Assembly (NCBI GenBank): GCA_017506865.1
Contig: JAFCMP010000005.1
Coordinates: 186,001 to 250,000 of the forward strand
Length of the DNA stretch: 64,000 nucleotides
DNA from: Tribonema minus
Taxonomy: Eukaryota; Sar; Xanthophyceae; Tribonematales; Tribonemataceae
Direction: 5' to 3'
Shown here: positions 11,501 to 26,500 of the stretch, piece after piece
How the letters are laid out: each line of letters begins with the position of its first letter
How positions within the stretch are numbered: position 1 is the stretch's first letter
Notes under the pieces: model-generated
Seen by the model: only the letters and a program-made list of their open reading frames with translations
The model's database searches: none
What the model was told of the DNA's origin: nothing
Position numbers and translations under genes: made by a program

Positions 11501-14500
11501 TCCGTGCGCGCGACGGCGAGGCTCTCGCTGTACGCCTGCACCGTAGCGAAGGTACAGAGCGGAGCGGCATAATGCATGAGCATGATACAAAGCAGAGGTG
11601 TAATACTTGAAGTATGGCATCTCAGAAGTGTGATCTCGTTGTGCAACTTCTCCATCGACTCGTAGTCGCGCTCCGTGAGCGCGACGGCCAGGCTCTCGCT
11701 GTACTCCTGAAAGACATGGATCAGACCGTGTTTTGTTTCAAAAGGTGTAGCATTTGGTGCTTGCAAGTACATGTTCGTGAGAAGCAGGGGTAGTGTATAC
11801 TTGATTGGAGTGTGCTTTGATTATCTCGTTGTGCGACTTCTCCATGGGCTTGTAGTCGCGCTCCGTGCGCGCGACGGCGAGGCTCTCGCTGTGCGCCTGC
11901 GCAGGTTGTATGGAACAGTGCATGTACTCGAGAGGTGTGCAAGTGTAACATGTATTTGATTTGGAGGGTGCTTTGGGTATATGTTGCGGTGCGACTTGTC
12001 CATGGGCTTGTGGTCGCGCTCCATGCGCGCGACGGCTCTCGCTGTACGCCTGCGCGCGCGCCGGTGACGTGGAGCGGCGTAAAAAATGAGTACTACACGA
12101 GTACAAGTACATACGATACTTTGAAGATCGTAGTGCGACGCTTGCATCATCTGGAAGTCACGTTGTGTGCGCGTGTGTTGGCGGGGCTTTTGCTTTGTGC
12201 CCTCGCCGCGGCACAGGTGTAGAGATGGAGTGTCAGTCGCGAACTTCAAAGCACTTGTTCACGTACACTTCGAGTATGTTGCATCTCGCTTAGAGAGAGC
12301 AATTTGAGCGTGAGCAATTCCAATGACCAAACGATGCCGTTCAATGACCATGCAGCAAAGGTTATATATATACTTCTACATGTTGTTGGACAAATCGGGC
12401 GGGCGTCGTCACAATGTCAATTTCAGCACAGCTCATACATACCCCACACCTGCTGAGCGAGGATGGGCAGGCACGCCTCGGCGAGCTACGCCCCCGCCTG
12501 ATTGGCGTGGCCCAACAGTCAAACTGCAACTTGAACACGGTCAATACATACAGCACACCTGCTGAGCGAGGATGGGCAGGCACGCCTCGCCGAACCTTTC
12601 CCCCCGCCTTGTTGACGCATAGATGTGTCAACTTCAACTGAAACACATACATGCATACCCCCATACCTGACCTGCTGCCCCCGCCTAGTTGGCGCACAGG
12701 TGTGTCACCTCCACTTCAACAGAGTCAATACATACATACCCCCATACCTGCTGAGTGAGGATGGGCAGGCACGCCTCGCCGAACCTTTCCCCCCGCCTTG
12801 TTGACGCATAGATGTGTCAACTTCAACTCAAACACATACATGCATACCCCCATACCTGCTGCCCCCGCCTAGTTGGCGCACAGGTGTGTCAACTGCAACT
12901 TCAACGCACATGCATACCCCCATACCTGCTGAGCGAGGATGGGCAGGCACGCCTCGCCGAGCCGCGCCCCCGCCTGGTTGGCGTGCCCCAGTATGTCGCG
13001 GCGCAGGTCCTGCAGCGAGCCCCATGGCCGCAGCGGCGCGTGCGCCGCCGCCTCTGCCGCGCAGCGCCCGCGCAGCAGTTCGGGGCCGCCGCCGATGCCG
13101 CTGAGCAGTGGTGCAGGCGCGGGGGGGAGGAGGAGATGAGCGCAGCCGCCGCGTAAGTCAGTCACTTGTTTATATATATATAAGACCGGAATCGGCGCTA
13201 TAACATGTTGATGCAAGTGGCTCATCAGCTGGTCGTTAAGACTGTGGATAGAAGTGCGCCGCCGCCTCCGCCGCGCAGCGCTCGCGCAAGAGGTCGGGGC
13301 AGCCGCCGATGCCGCTGAGCGGCGGTGCAGGCGGGGGGGGTGGGGGGGGGGGGCAGCGTGATGAGTCAACCGGATTCTTGAAGAAAGAACTGGTGCCACT
13401 TGATACAGGCGGAGCAAAGCACAATGTGCTCTGCGTGTACGCAGAGGTCTCACGTTGATAGCTGCCCAATTGAGCATGCGCTGCCCGCCCTAACCCTAAC
13501 CCTAACCCTAACCCTAACCCTAACCCTGCCCGATGGCTTCGTGCTGCATGCGTACAGACCTCAGTCACGGCAGTAAAGAAGTATATCGCAATTGCACTGC
13601 TCCCTTCACATGTATAAACAATCAAGGATTGTCAATCATGGTACTACTTATGTGGCAGCGCTCTTACCCAGCGCCGCTCAGCGTGCGCCGCCCGCCGGCG
13701 ACTGAACTGCAAGCGCACTGCGCTTTTCGTGTGCGCGGCAGTCCCATGTCATGTCTTTACTGAATGTCAGCGCAACGCCTTTTGCGCGTGCGAAGCAGAC
13801 TGCGCAGACTATAGTTCAAACGTTTTCTATCTCACCCAGCGCCACTCAGCGTGCGCCGCCCGCCCGCGATAGCGCCGCGCAGCGGGCGCGGCTTGCCGAG
13901 GCGGTCCCATATGGGCAGGCAGCACTTGAAGCCCTGGTAGATGCGCATAAGGCACTGCCCTTGCTCCGCATGGTTGTTGAACATCTGGTGGTACTCGGCC
14001 AGGGTGAAGAGCCAGTCCGCGCGCTGCGGGGAATGGTGGGGGCGGGGGGGGGGGCAGTGAGTGTTTGTTCATTGCGTATTGGGCGAACGGGCGAGGGAAA
14101 GGGGGGGGGTGTTGGGCAGTGAGAGTTTGTTCATTGCGTACAAGGGAGGGGGGGGGGGGGGGGGGGGTCGCCAGTATTGAGGGCACTATAAGTCAGAAGC
14201 TTCTTGAAGCATGCTGATCGCCGCGCGTTAGCAGGGTTGGTGACAATGTTGGGTGCGCCGCGGCACCGCCGCTGCGTGGCATGACCAGAGCGCAGGTCTG
14301 TACGACTCTACCCGCATGCATCCACAAGTGACTCTCACCTGCATCGGCAGCTCCGTGCACAAACACACGTGTGCGCAGCGCAGGAAGAGCTCCTGCATGG
14401 GCTCCATGACTGTACGACTCTACCCGCTTTGGCAAGTGACTTCACCCGCATCAGGAGCTCAGTGCGCGGACAACACGTGCGCGCTGCACTGAGAAGCCGA

Positions 14501-17500
14501 TTCTACGACTCTACCCACGCATACTTAGGGTGAGTGAGTGAGTCTCACCTGCATCGGCAGCTCGGTCGCGGAGAACACGTGCGCGCAGAAAGTGACTCTA
14601 TGACTCTACTCACGCATGCATGGACGAGTGACTCTCACCTGCATCGGCAGCTCGGTCGCGGAGAACACGTGCGCGCAGCGCAGGAAGAGCTCCTGCACGG
14701 ACTCCGCGTCCATGTCGGTGGCGCCAACGCCGCACCAAAGGCGCGCGCTCTGCACGCCGTAGCTGTCGAAGCCCAGCGCGCGCGCCGTGTCAGCGCTCGC
14801 CGCCTTCACCAAGTACCTAGGGGGTGGGGGGGAGGGGGGGCGGGACGACGAGGGGGTGCAAGCACGCGAAGCAGACATGGTGATACATGGTGCAGATTGA
14901 GCTCAGAGTATTGTGGGGGCGAAGAGGGCACGAGACCGCGAAGCGCATATGGCGCAGTGTGAGCACAGAGTAGGTATACATGCATGTAGTCTATGAGAGG
15001 GTCATCGCAGCGCTCAACGCCTCCCCAAGGGGGGCCTCCAGCAGGGTGCACGAGGGGGGCGGCACGCGCGCGAGCCGGGTGGGGGGTTACGTGGGAGAGG
15101 CTTGGCGGGGGGACGCGGGGGGCGCGTGCAGCACCATACCTACATACATACCTGAGCTTGAGCAGGTAGGCGCGCTTGACCAGCAGCAGCTCGCCGACGA
15201 GGGCGCCAAGGCGCTGGACAAAGCCGGGCGGCGCCGCCGCCGCCGCCGCTGCCGCCGCGGCGCCGCGTCCGTCGCGCATCTCCGCGAGGCTGCGCTCTAG
15301 CGGCGCGAGGCAGGCGACGGCGTCCTCCACACTGCGCACCTGCACGTGTTGGGATGTGGCACGTAGGACACGTGTGTGTGTACGTCAGGGAAGAAACTGA
15401 GTCTGCAGTAAAAGTTGAGCATCACTGCGAGGCTGCGCTCGAGCGGCGCGATGCATGTGACGGCGTCCTCCACGCTACGCACCTGCGCGCGCCGGCAGGC
15501 AACACGTAGGAACACATGTGCGTACTACGTCAGGAAATAACATGGTGGCACTGTCTCATGGCTGATTGCTGCAGCAGCGGCGGCCACGGTCATCGGTGGA
15601 GGGCACTGGCGGCCGACCACGCCTTGTCACCTAGAGCTCCACGATCTTCTGTATCGTGCTGCGTACCTGCGCCGCCGACAGCCGGCACGTAGAAACGTGT
15701 GCACGTGTGAGGGAAGAAAGTGACGCCACAGTAAAGGTTGAGCGTTTTTGGGGATTGGTGTGACGCATACGTTAGCATGTGCATATGTCAGGGAAGAAAT
15801 CGACTCGCAGCAGAAGTCCAGCGTCGTGGGGACTTGGAGCGGTGGGTATGCAACCGAAGGGTCGCGTGCGTTCCGCGTGGCTGTCGCACATCAGAGCGGC
15901 AGTGAGGTTCGACTGTGCCGACATAACTTCAACACTGTTGTCATCAACTTCAACAAATGCTCATGTCCAACATCATGCAGTAAAGCACTGCTTTTGAAGT
16001 AGCAGCATTCGATGTAATTCACGTGCGCTGACCTTGGAGTCTGTGGCGCCGACGCCGTTGCCGCTGCTGCCGACGCCGTTGAGATTGATGGAGCAGGTGG
16101 GGGATGTTGGACGGCGCCGTTCCAGGTCGCCGCTTTCCAACGCTATCACATCCTGATGGGGGGTGGGGGAGGTGAAGCAGTGTGAAGGTTGTCGCTTTCC
16201 AACGCTACGACATCCTCCACAGGGGTATTCACGACAACCTCCAAGGGGGGCCGTGTGTGTGTGTGTGTTTGTGTGTGTTTGTTAGGCGGGATTTGATTTG
16301 ATCTGATATGAAGCGCTTGGCGAGGGGCAGTGGCCCCTTAGGGTTAGGGTTAGGCTTGCTTCGCGCAACCACACCTGAAGGGGCCAAGCAGGGGCAATTT
16401 GTGGCACAATCGGCATTTGCTCGTGGCGCAGACGTTTGCCGGGTGGTTGATGCTGTCCATACAGGGAGCAGGGAGTAAAGTTGAAAGGTAACGCAAGGCG
16501 CGGCGCTCACCGTCACACACAGCGGGGGTAGGTAAGTATGCATGTGCACCTCCCGCATCCCCCGCGCCGGGGTAGGGGTATGTACCTAGTGCCGTGCCGC
16601 CACCGTGCGCCGGAGGCGAAACAACAACGCGAGCGCTCGCCTTGGCGTACACCATCAGGTATGTTTGTGCAATGACGCGAACTCCCTCGCGCCTGCGACG
16701 CGCCGACGCTGGTGCGCGCGCGCCGTACATACATAGACACATGTGTAATTCGAAGTATGCGTATACATACATACATGGAGGGGTCGTGACACACACGCGC
16801 GGGCCAGAGCACGCGCTGCCGAAACCCTGGCGTTAACCCTCATTCTGATGCTAACCCTAACCTTCGACGTCACCTTGCAGATTTGACACACATCAGACGC
16901 GCAAGTTCACCTTGAAGATGGCCAGCAGCGGCGTGCGTATGGGGGAGATGGAGCCGTACGCGTGGTAGGTTAGGTGCAGCAGCAGCGCCAGGAAGTCACG
17001 CGCCGAGCAGCGGACGGCCGCCCTGGGGTTGTTGCTGCGCGCGTGCGCAGGGGGAGGGAGGGGCGTCTTGTCAGGTGCCGTCGCTGACACAAACTCTTAT
17101 AGATGCCAGGAAGCAGCGTCAGCGATCGCAGGTGTCTGATTGTGCATGTGAGAAGCGGCGCTGCGACAGCACGTGCCGGTCTGTGCTGGAAAGCGTGTCG
17201 CTACAAAATCACTGTCGCGTGCGCATCGTGCAGCGCTGCTCAGCGGCCCGCATTAGCTCTTCGCTGCACAGATAAAGGACAAACGAGCCAGTGTGTGACC
17301 GCGCCACGCGGCAGCCGGTCCTGCAGTGCGCTGCCGCAGCAGCACCAGCACTCAGCAGCGGCCCGCACCTTCTGCTGCAGGAGACGACATCCTCGCAGCG
17401 ACAGCAAAGATCGGCGACCCTACACCCTAACTTAACCCTAACTTTAATCCTAACCCTGTTTTCGCTGCAAACGGCGACTTCCTCTCAGCACCAGCAAATA

Positions 17501-20500
17501 TCGCTAACCCTACGCCCTAACCCTACCCTAACACTAACCCTAACCATACTCTCGCTGCGGATGACCACTTCAGCGCAGCAGCAGCAGCGATCGCGCGCAC
17601 ACTCACCAGTGCACGAGCGCCGCGCGCAGCCAGTCCTGCAGCGTGTCGCCGGCGGCCTCCCACCCGGGCACGGGCGCCGCCGCCGCGCCCTCCGCCGCCG
17701 CCGCCGCCGCCGCCGCGGCGCTCTGCGGCTGCCGCGCCGCCGCCAGGAAGACGCGCGCGCCGTGTCTGCCGAGGACGTCCGCGGCGCCCGCGAAGGCGCG
17801 CGCGAGGCACGGCTCCGACTGGCGCGCGAAGAGCGCGTGCAGCAGCGCGCGCAGGACGGCGCGCAGGAGGTGCTCGAGCGCACCGCCCGCGCGCGCGAGG
17901 ACGGGCGCGCCGTCGGGCGCCGTGCTGCAGTCGTCGACCAGGACGGCGAGGCTGCGCAGGACGACGCGCTGCGGAGATCAAGCGGGAAGTGCGGCGTCAG
18001 GCGTGTGTGCGCGGGCTTCGATACGCAGGGCGTGGTCAGGTCAGGGCTAGGACTGTTGCTGTAGAATTAGGGTTGGGATAAGGCTGGTGTGCTGCAGTCG
18101 TCGACCAGGACGGTGAGGCTGCGCAGGACCACGCGCTGCGGCGGCCGCGACGGCGGCGGCGGTGGCGGATCGCGCGGAGCGGCGTCAGGCGTGTCTGGGC
18201 ATGGGCTTTGGCGCGGTCGGGTAAGCGCTATGACCAGCGCTTGAGGGGTTAAGGTTATGATGAAGCTTGTGTGCTGCAGTCGTGGACCAGGACGGCGAGG
18301 CTGCGCAGGACGCCGCGCTGCGGCGGCGGCGGAGGTTCGAGCGAAGCGGCGTCAGGCATGCTCAAGTGGGGTTTCGGTGCGCGCGAGGCGAACAACGTTG
18401 GGTCGGGGGTGGAGTGCTGTAGCAGGCGAGGACTGGCGCGCCGTCGGGCGCCATGCTGCAGTCGTCGACCAACGCGGCAAGGCTGCGCAGGACGATGCGC
18501 TGCGGCGGCGGTGGCGGAGCGCGTGCGCGTTGCAGTGTGCATGTCAGGGCTGGAAGCGAGGCTGGAAGAGGAGCGGTGCGGATGGGACTTTGAGCTTTGA
18601 GCTCGTGATGCATGGTTGTATCAGGGTCACTCACTCACTGCGGCCGTTAACGACGGGAGCATTGACAGACTCACGCAAGGCCATTAAACTGAGCATACGA
18701 TAATGTGAAAAAGACGGCTACCAGACAAAGTCGCTAGATATTGGAGCCCGCCCACCTGCGCTGGCACATCCACTTGTACTTGTACATCTAGCCGATGGCA
18801 GCAGCTGCACGACACTTCATGTCGCTGGTCAACTCTGACCCCGAAGTATGCATGGCGACGAATGCATATGCACTCCATCAAGCCCGCCTACCTGCGCTTG
18901 GTGGCACATCCACATGCTGACCTCTGCCAGCAGTGCTCAGCGAGAACTGCCGGACTCAGGCACAGCCATGACAAGATCGAGTATACGATAGTGTGCAATG
19001 TCGACTACTAGACGAAGTCGCTGGATATTGGAGCCTGCCCACCTGCGCTTGGTGGCACGTCCACTAGCTGGCCTCGGCGGCAGTGCTCGGCGAGATCTGC
19101 GAGACTCAGGCACAGCCATGACAAGATCGAGAATGCGATCGTGTGCAAAGTCGACTGCCAGTCAAATTTGGTGGTTATTGAGCCTGCCCACCTGTGCTTG
19201 GTGGCACATCCACTTGCTGGCTTCAGCAGCAGTGCTCGCCGAGAACTGCTCGCCCGGCGCGAGCACCTCCGTGAGCGCCGCGCACTCTGACTCTTTCTCG
19301 CCCTCCTCCAGCGGGTACTCGAAGGTGTCGATGCACAGCTCCTGCGCGATATGAAGTAGCAGCGGTGCGCGCATGTTAGTTCCAGGAGCAGGCGCCATGC
19401 GAAGCGCGCGCTGAAGAAGCGTGTGCAACTTGAAGAAGAGGGCTGAATGTTAAACTTCAACTTATTGTTGCGCAACTGCATCGTCATCTACACCGATTAT
19501 TTGGGATTCCTTCTCACCCTAACCCAAAATCTAACCCTAGCCCCAGCCCCAGCAGAGCGCAGCGTCCGGCCCCAATCTCAAAGCACCGCGTTGTTGAACG
19601 ACCAACAGGCCGGCGCATTGAATTGTTGTGCACGAGAGCCCCGCACAAACGGTCGGTGACGCGCTGGACACAAAGTCCTAACAGTGATACCTACGGAAAA
19701 GGGGGCGCAGTACATGCACAGGCGCTCCTCACCTGCAGCCATACCCCATACTCTCAAGCCAACCCAGTATGAATATCGATCCTCAGCTAGCTATGCATGC
19801 CCGCATACCCATGCCCCTACTTGTGCACTCGACGCTCATATCAACGAGCCCCATACCCCCATACCCCTACCTACCCAGACTTATCCCCCCGGGCACTCAC
19901 CAGCAGCCCCAGCGCGCGCAGCACCGAGACGTCGTCGATAGGCGCGTCCGTCGGCGGCGCCAGCGCGAGCGCAGACGCCGACCGCGCCGCCGCGCGCGCG
20001 CCGCTTGCGCCCAGCGGCACCGCCGCCACCGCCGCCGCGGCGCCGCTGCCGCCGGCGCCGTTGAGCGCGGGCGCCGCCGCCGCCGCCACGCCGGCGCCGC
20101 CGCAGCGCTGCGGGTGCGTGCGCATGAAGCGGCGCGCGGCGGCGCGCCACAGGCCGCGCAGCAGCTGCGGTGGCGCGTCCTGCAGCGCGTGCAGGAGGCA
20201 TGCGAGCGCCTCGCGGCGCAGCGCGTGGCGCGGCGGCAGCGCGTCGAGCGCGGCCGCGCGCGCGCCGAGGAGGTGGACGAGCGGCAGGTACATGGCGGCG
20301 ACGCACTGGCGCGCGGCGTCCGTCTGGTACCTGGCGGCAGCAGTTAGGGTAAGGTGAGGGGTAGCATAGGGTTAGTGGTTTGTTGGCTCGGGGGTAGGGT
20401 TAAGGTCGGGCGCAGTTGCTCGGGGGGCGGAGATCTTCCAAAGAAGCGGCGGTGTGGGACGATAGGTGCGCGGTACATGGCGGCGACGCACTGGCATGCG

Positions 20501-23500
20501 GCGACCGTCTGGTACCTGGCTCGCACGGTATGCCAACCGACTATGCATCAACCACCGCACATCAGAGCGAAACGCGTACCTGGCGTCGTAGGCATGCTGC
20601 ATGAGCAGGCCGCGCAGCAGCGCGAGGCCCTGCGCCTTGACGGCGTCGCACGCCACACTTCACATACTTGAAGTAGACAAAATGGGATGCCGCGCAGCGG
20701 GCAAAGTGGGAATTCTGCGCGCCGCGAGCAAAGTACCTGGCGTCGTAGGCGTGTTGCGTGAGAAGGCCGCGCAGCAGCGCGAGGCCCTGCGCCTTGACGG
20801 CGTCGCAGGCGTCGTCGAACGCCGCCATGCACGCGCCCAGCGCCAGGTCCGCCAGCCAGTGCGCCTCGACGCTGCGCGGCGACGCTGCGTCTGCGCACAT
20901 GAGGGCACGCACAAGCATGGCGCATGAGCATGCTGTGGTAAATCCAAATAAAAGTACTTCACTGAAGTTTGGATGGGCCAGCCAGTGCGCCTCGACGCCG
21001 CGCGGTGACGTTTGGCTCTGCGCACACAGTTGACACACACGAGTCATATGGCGCACGAGCACGTGCGGCGGTAAATACAAGTTGAAGCATTCAATCGAAG
21101 TTCAGATGGGCCAGCCGGTGTGCGCATCAAAGCTCCGCGAGGACGCCGCGTCTGCACGCAGGGGCGGGCACGAGTAGTGGTGCATGAGCACTGTGGAGTA
21201 TGCCATCAGTTGAAGTGTTTGCTTCAAGTTTGGACGGGCAGTGCGCCTCGACGCTGCGCGGCGACGCCGCGTCTGCGCACACAGGGGTGCGCACGAGTCC
21301 GGTGCATGAGCACTGTCCAGCATGCTATAAGTTGAAGTATCTAGTTGAAGTTCAGGTGGGCCAGCCGGCGCGCCTCGACGCTGCGCGGCGACGCACGGGG
21401 GCGCACACGAGTGTGGTGCGTGAGCCGTGACGCATGCTATAAGTTGACGTACTTAATTGAAATTCGGATGGGCCAGCCAGCCAGCGCCTCGACGCTCCCC
21501 GGAGGCGCCACGCACGCACCCACGCGGCCGCATTCACGCATGCACGAGTGCGCTCTGCAGGCAGTGGCTTCAAGTACAGACTTGTCAGCAACTTGAAGTA
21601 CATACACTTGTCGATCAGGTCTTCGGCACTCCACGGAGGTGCCGCACCTGTGCTCGGGGGGCGCGCACAAGTGCGGCGAATCGCGATTCGAGCTCGACCA
21701 TTCCGCATCCTCATGCACCGTCCGCGCGCGCAGTCCACATTGCAGAGCTCAGCGACGTTGAAGCCGTCTTCGTGTACTTCAACAAAGCGCGTTGTCGCGC
21801 ATTACGTGCCACCCTCGCCCGCGGGCGCCGCCAGCGGTATGTCGAGGCTGACGGTGCGCGAGTGCGCAGCGAACGATCGCGCCGCTACCGCTTTGTCCAC
21901 AATCACATCACGGTCCAAGTTGGGCAGTTTTGCGTCCACCTACACAACCAGCCGGTAAACACCGCACAGCTCAGGGACCGTAACAACATTGTCGTTGCGT
22001 GCGTTTCAATGACAAAGTCCTCAGCTGGTGACGTGCCGTCGCTGCCCGCAAGCGCCGCCAGCAGCGCGTTGAGGCCGATGCGCATCGAGCTGGCGCTTTC
22101 TTCCTTGAGCTTCAACAACACAACGACCTCAACGGGTGACTCGCCGCCCTCCTCACCTGCGCGCGCCGCCAGCGGCGTGTTGAGGCTGACGGCGTGCGGG
22201 TGCGCGGCAAGCGCGTGTGCTTTCTACTTTATAAACTTCAACAACAAGACCTAAACTGATGACGCGCCGCCCCCCCTCACCTGCGCGCGCCGCCAGCGGC
22301 GCGTTGAGGGTGACGGCGTGCGGGTGCGCGGCGAGCGCGCGCGCGAGCCCGAGCTGCAGGCGCACGTCGCCGGCGCCGCGCAGCAGCGCCCAGTACGCGC
22401 TCACGAGGCGCGCGCACTGCTCGCGCCGCGCCACCGCCAGGAGGTCGCGCAGGAAGTGCGCGACGCATGCGCCGTGCGCCGCCGCCGCCGCCGCCGCCGC
22501 GCCGCGCGGCCCGCCGGCGCCTGCACCTCAGCGAGCGGGGGAGGGCGAGGGGCGGCAGTGTCAGGGACGCCCGTTGAACGCGGTGCAATGGTGGAGGCGG
22601 CGAAGGAAAACACTTTGATTGGCAGCACGCACGCGCCGTGCGCCGCCGCCGCCGCCGCGGCCTGCGCGCCGCGCGGCCCGGCCGCGCCTGCGCAGCGAGC
22701 AGGGGCAATCTGCGGGCAGCGGCAGCAGCGCTGCCGAAGACGGGCACTGCGCTGGGCAGCATGCGCGCGCTGCGTGTCGGCGGCCGCCCGTGCGAAGAGC
22801 GCGTAGAGCGGCGCCCTCACTGCCAACCAAGGTGCGCTGGGCGGACGCGCCGTCGCCGAGGCGCGCCGGCGCGGTGTGCGGTGGTAAGGCAAGGCTTGCG
22901 ACACCGTGTGCGATGGTGCTCTTGCGCGGGGCGCCCGCTCCGCGGATGGGCCAGACACGGCGGCTGGGTTAAAGGTGCGAGATTCTGACGAGCGCCTGGC
23001 AACCTCACGCCACATGCGTCCGCATGATTGATTTGCCTCCGCCTGCGCCGCCACATATCCTGCGATCTGCTTGGCCATATGTGAACTTCAACAGCGCCAG
23101 ACTGCCTCACATCGCGTGCATTGGAGCATTTGCCGCCGCCCGTGCCGCCGTCCCTGGCTAGCTGCTCTCACACGCACACTCAACAATGCTCAAGCTACCT
23201 CCTCGCAGTCACATGCAACTTCAACAACGCCACTACCTCACGTCACGTGCGTCGGGGCCCTTGCCTCCACCCGTGCCGCCGTCACGGGCGAGCGGTGTGC
23301 TTGGCCACATGTGAACTTCAATAACGCCAGTCCACCTCATCACAGCACTCACCTCCGCCGTGTCGCCGTCTTTGGCTGGCTCGCACGCAACAACGCCCAA
23401 GCTGCCTCCTCGCAGTTCAACATGACGTATGCATGTGAACAGGGCTCGTGCAACATGTGCCGGTTCGTCACGCTCTGAAGCCAATATTCACCAGACCAGG

Positions 23501-26500
23501 CATCTGGGCGCAGGAACGTTTGCTTGCATGACACATCACATGCAACTTCAACAGCGCTCAAGTAACTCGCGTCGCGTGCGTCACAGCGCTTACCTCTGCC
23601 CGTGCCGCCGTCGCGGGCAATCTGCTTGGCCTGCAGCGCGAGCAGCCCGCCCAGCGCGCCGCGACCAGCCATACAAACTTCAACAGTGCCACTAGCACAC
23701 TTCAATAGCGCCCAACTACCTCACGCCGCGTGCGTCGGAGCCCTTACCTCCGCCCGTGCCGCCGTCGCGCGCGATCTGCTTGGCCTGCAGCGCGAGCAGC
23801 CCGCCCAGCGCGTCGAGCGTCCAGTCGTCCAGCTCCAGCGGCGCGCAGAGGCGCTCCGCGCACGCGCGCAGGCACAGCGACTTGAGGATCATACCCAGCA
23901 GCACGCCGGCGTACCTGAGCGGTGACGCACATATGAAGTTCAAGTTGAAGATGACACGGCGTGGCTGTGGCTGTGGCTAGAGCTGAGCGCGGCGCCGCGC
24001 GTGGGCAGCGGCGACGACGAGAAGCTGTGCGGCTGCGCGCGCTTGCGCGCAGGAAGTTCGAGGTGACGTTGACGCACGCGCGCGCAGCGGCGGACGGCTG
24101 AGGCATGTGATGACGCTGGCACTACGCGGCCGCAATGGCGCGGCGCGGCGATGGATGCGATGGCAGCCTGCTCTACCGCGTCAGCGACAGCCGCAGCTGA
24201 GGCTACTGTGTTGTGTCACACCTTGTGCACAGCGCTCAGATTTTTGTGCATCGTCGCCACATTCGATACGTCAGCTGAGCCAGCCGGGCTGTCCCCCCCC
24301 CCCGCCCGTTCTCTGAACCATCCCCCTCCCCCATCAGCGCTGCCTGCTAGAAGGTGCGGCCTCAACTTCAACTGCAATTGGTACCACAGCGGCTCGTTGA
24401 ACACGGGCCGCACAAGTCGTTAGGGATTCCAGCTGCAACTGAGACATACGAAGCGCCGAACGCGCCCTACACGCCAGTTGAACTACACACTGCAAACGTG
24501 GTGATCACCACAGGTATACGCGCACTTCGCATACCTCAAAGTACATATACTGTCCTTCTACACAGCACATGCGTGTACTCACATCTGAGCCAGGGCGCGC
24601 GCCTCCGCGCCCCCCTCCCCCCGGTACCTCCCCTCCCCCGCGCCCCCCGCCCCCCCCTCCCCCCCCTCCGCGGCAGCGCCCAGAAGCAGGCTCCACTGCG
24701 CGATCACCACCTCGTACAGCCACGGGTACCAGCGCTTCTCGCCAGCGTCCGTGCGCTCCTGATACCCCCGCAGCGGCGCACACGACCACCCCCCCCGGAT
24801 GCTCGCCGCGCGCCCCTCCCCCCCGCGCGGGGATCCCACGACGCGCTGCGGCGCCGCTGCCGCCGCCGCCGCCGCCGCTGCCGCCGCCGCTTTCGTCTTG
24901 GGCGCGCGCGCCGCGTACGCGTCCTCGAGGCGCCGCGGCGACCCCGCTGTGGGGGCCGCCGTGCCGCCTGATGAGGGGTATGTAGGTATTGTGCGTGTGT
25001 GTGTGTGTGATCACCTCTGCTGCGCTGTATATGCTGCGGTTCGCGCACGGCGGCGTGCGAGGTGATGCGCGCCGTATGGGGGTGCGCCAGCAACGCGCAG
25101 CGTGTGCCCCATACAAGTGCACATACATACTATATTGGGCATACATGCACGTGAACGCTCAGCGCCGCCATCGAGGCAGCAGCGCTCAGACCCTGACATC
25201 CTGTGCAGGTATGTAGATTTGTGTGTACGTGTGTGCCAAGTATGCGATGACCTGGGATCCTGGGGCCATCGCCGTGAGTGCGTGCGCATTCAGATCCGTA
25301 CAGCGGCGCAGAAGGGCAGGCGAGTGCGCAAGTGCACCCCCGAGAAAAGATGGCATGGCAGCAGCGGCGTGCGTCCCGCATGCTCCCATCCTCAAGCGGT
25401 CACAAATCTGTCAGCGGGCCGCCAACGGTTTTGACGCTGGCAGTTCTGAAGGGTGACCAAGTGCATCAACAGGCCTGCCCGGAGCGTCTCGCCTTCCGGC
25501 ATGGCAGCGGCGGGGGCGCCCAGTCCGTGCGGCGGCGGCGCAGCAGCGAGCCGCAAGGCCAGAGGCAGCATCAAGTCCCGGCAATCTTTGACGCTGGCAA
25601 TCGCAGATGGTTCATCAAGTGCACCAGCAGGGCTCTACGTGTCTCACCTTTTGGCATCGCAGCGGCGGGGGCGCCGAGTCCGCGCGACGCCGGCGGCGAC
25701 GCGGCGCGCGCCCCCGGCAGCATCAGGTGCGGCAGCCGCGATGGCGACGGCGGCGAAGGAGGCCGCACGGTTGCCTGCGGGAAGAAAGTGACGCATCTCG
25801 TCAGCGCCGCAGCCAAGTAGTGTTCATTCGAGTGCCGAGGACAGTGAATGCGATGACAGCACGCTCAGCTTCACGCTTGGGGCAATGCAGCGTCAGGTGC
25901 GGCAGCAGCGACGGCGACGGCGGCGAAGGAGGCCGCACGGCCGCCCGCGGGGCGCAGCTGTGCGGAGCGAAGAGTGTCGTCAGGGCAGCAGCCTTGCGTG
26001 GCGTTCATTCTTAGGGTTGGGGGTTAGTTTAGGGGTAGGGGTCAGGTAGCCCTAACCTCACCCTGCCAAAGACGGAAGTACGATGACACCAAGCTGAGGC
26101 TGCACTTCGGAGCGCTGCCGTGCCATGCCCTAACCCTTGCCCTAACCCTATACAAGACTACCAGGGGCTTGTGGTGCTCACCCAGCAGTTGCCGAGGACA
26201 GAGGCAGGGTGACGGCATACTGAGCTTTGCAGTCCTGAGTACTGCCACGTTGCGCCCGCCGTGATAACGCTCCCTGCGCTCTTCCTCTGGCTGACAGACG
26301 TGCAATTCTTCAGCATTTGTTGAAAAAGCATGTTCATTCTCTGTGTGAAACTGCACATGTTGACGGACAGCCCATCGCAGCTGCGCGTGCCGACAAAACA
26401 GACTGCCAGTCCTTCCGTACACCTGCCGCGCAGCACCAACCGTGCGGAGGCTCTGCGACGTGAACCCGCATGTGTCGACCAGAGAGACCGTCGCAGCTGC

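Larger units (their letters stand above)
5567..14023 (-). other. DOCK exons 18-24: DHR-2 catalytic domain
   Basis: Exon 18 starts lobe A (YHQMFNNHAEQGQCLMRIY). Exon 20 has GIGAFFRVGFWG, then RGQEFVYRVPLMTQIGEF, the DHR-2 signature. Exon 21 gives FAFSTPFTSSGK and exon 22 AHGTTSEQCKKLTELHVPEP, then SPIECSIDDIQTRIRVM and LMQLVQGSVLPQ. Exon 23 opens VNGGATEVAETFLKRG. The joined QGSV-x-x-QVN stretch matches the loop that carries the nucleotide-sensor valine in DOCK9-type enzymes. Exon 24 ends with ALQEEIERGFVKMV and stops at 5567-5569. Between the last two helices, exon 23 carries an insertion of about 40 residues rich in Gly and Pro that other DOCK proteins I know lack. Confidence 0.88.

Noticed and set aside
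17291-18064. 257-codon plus-strand open frame opposite DOCK exon 13
   Set aside because: Arg-rich shadow of the exon plus telomere-like intron; no domain seen.
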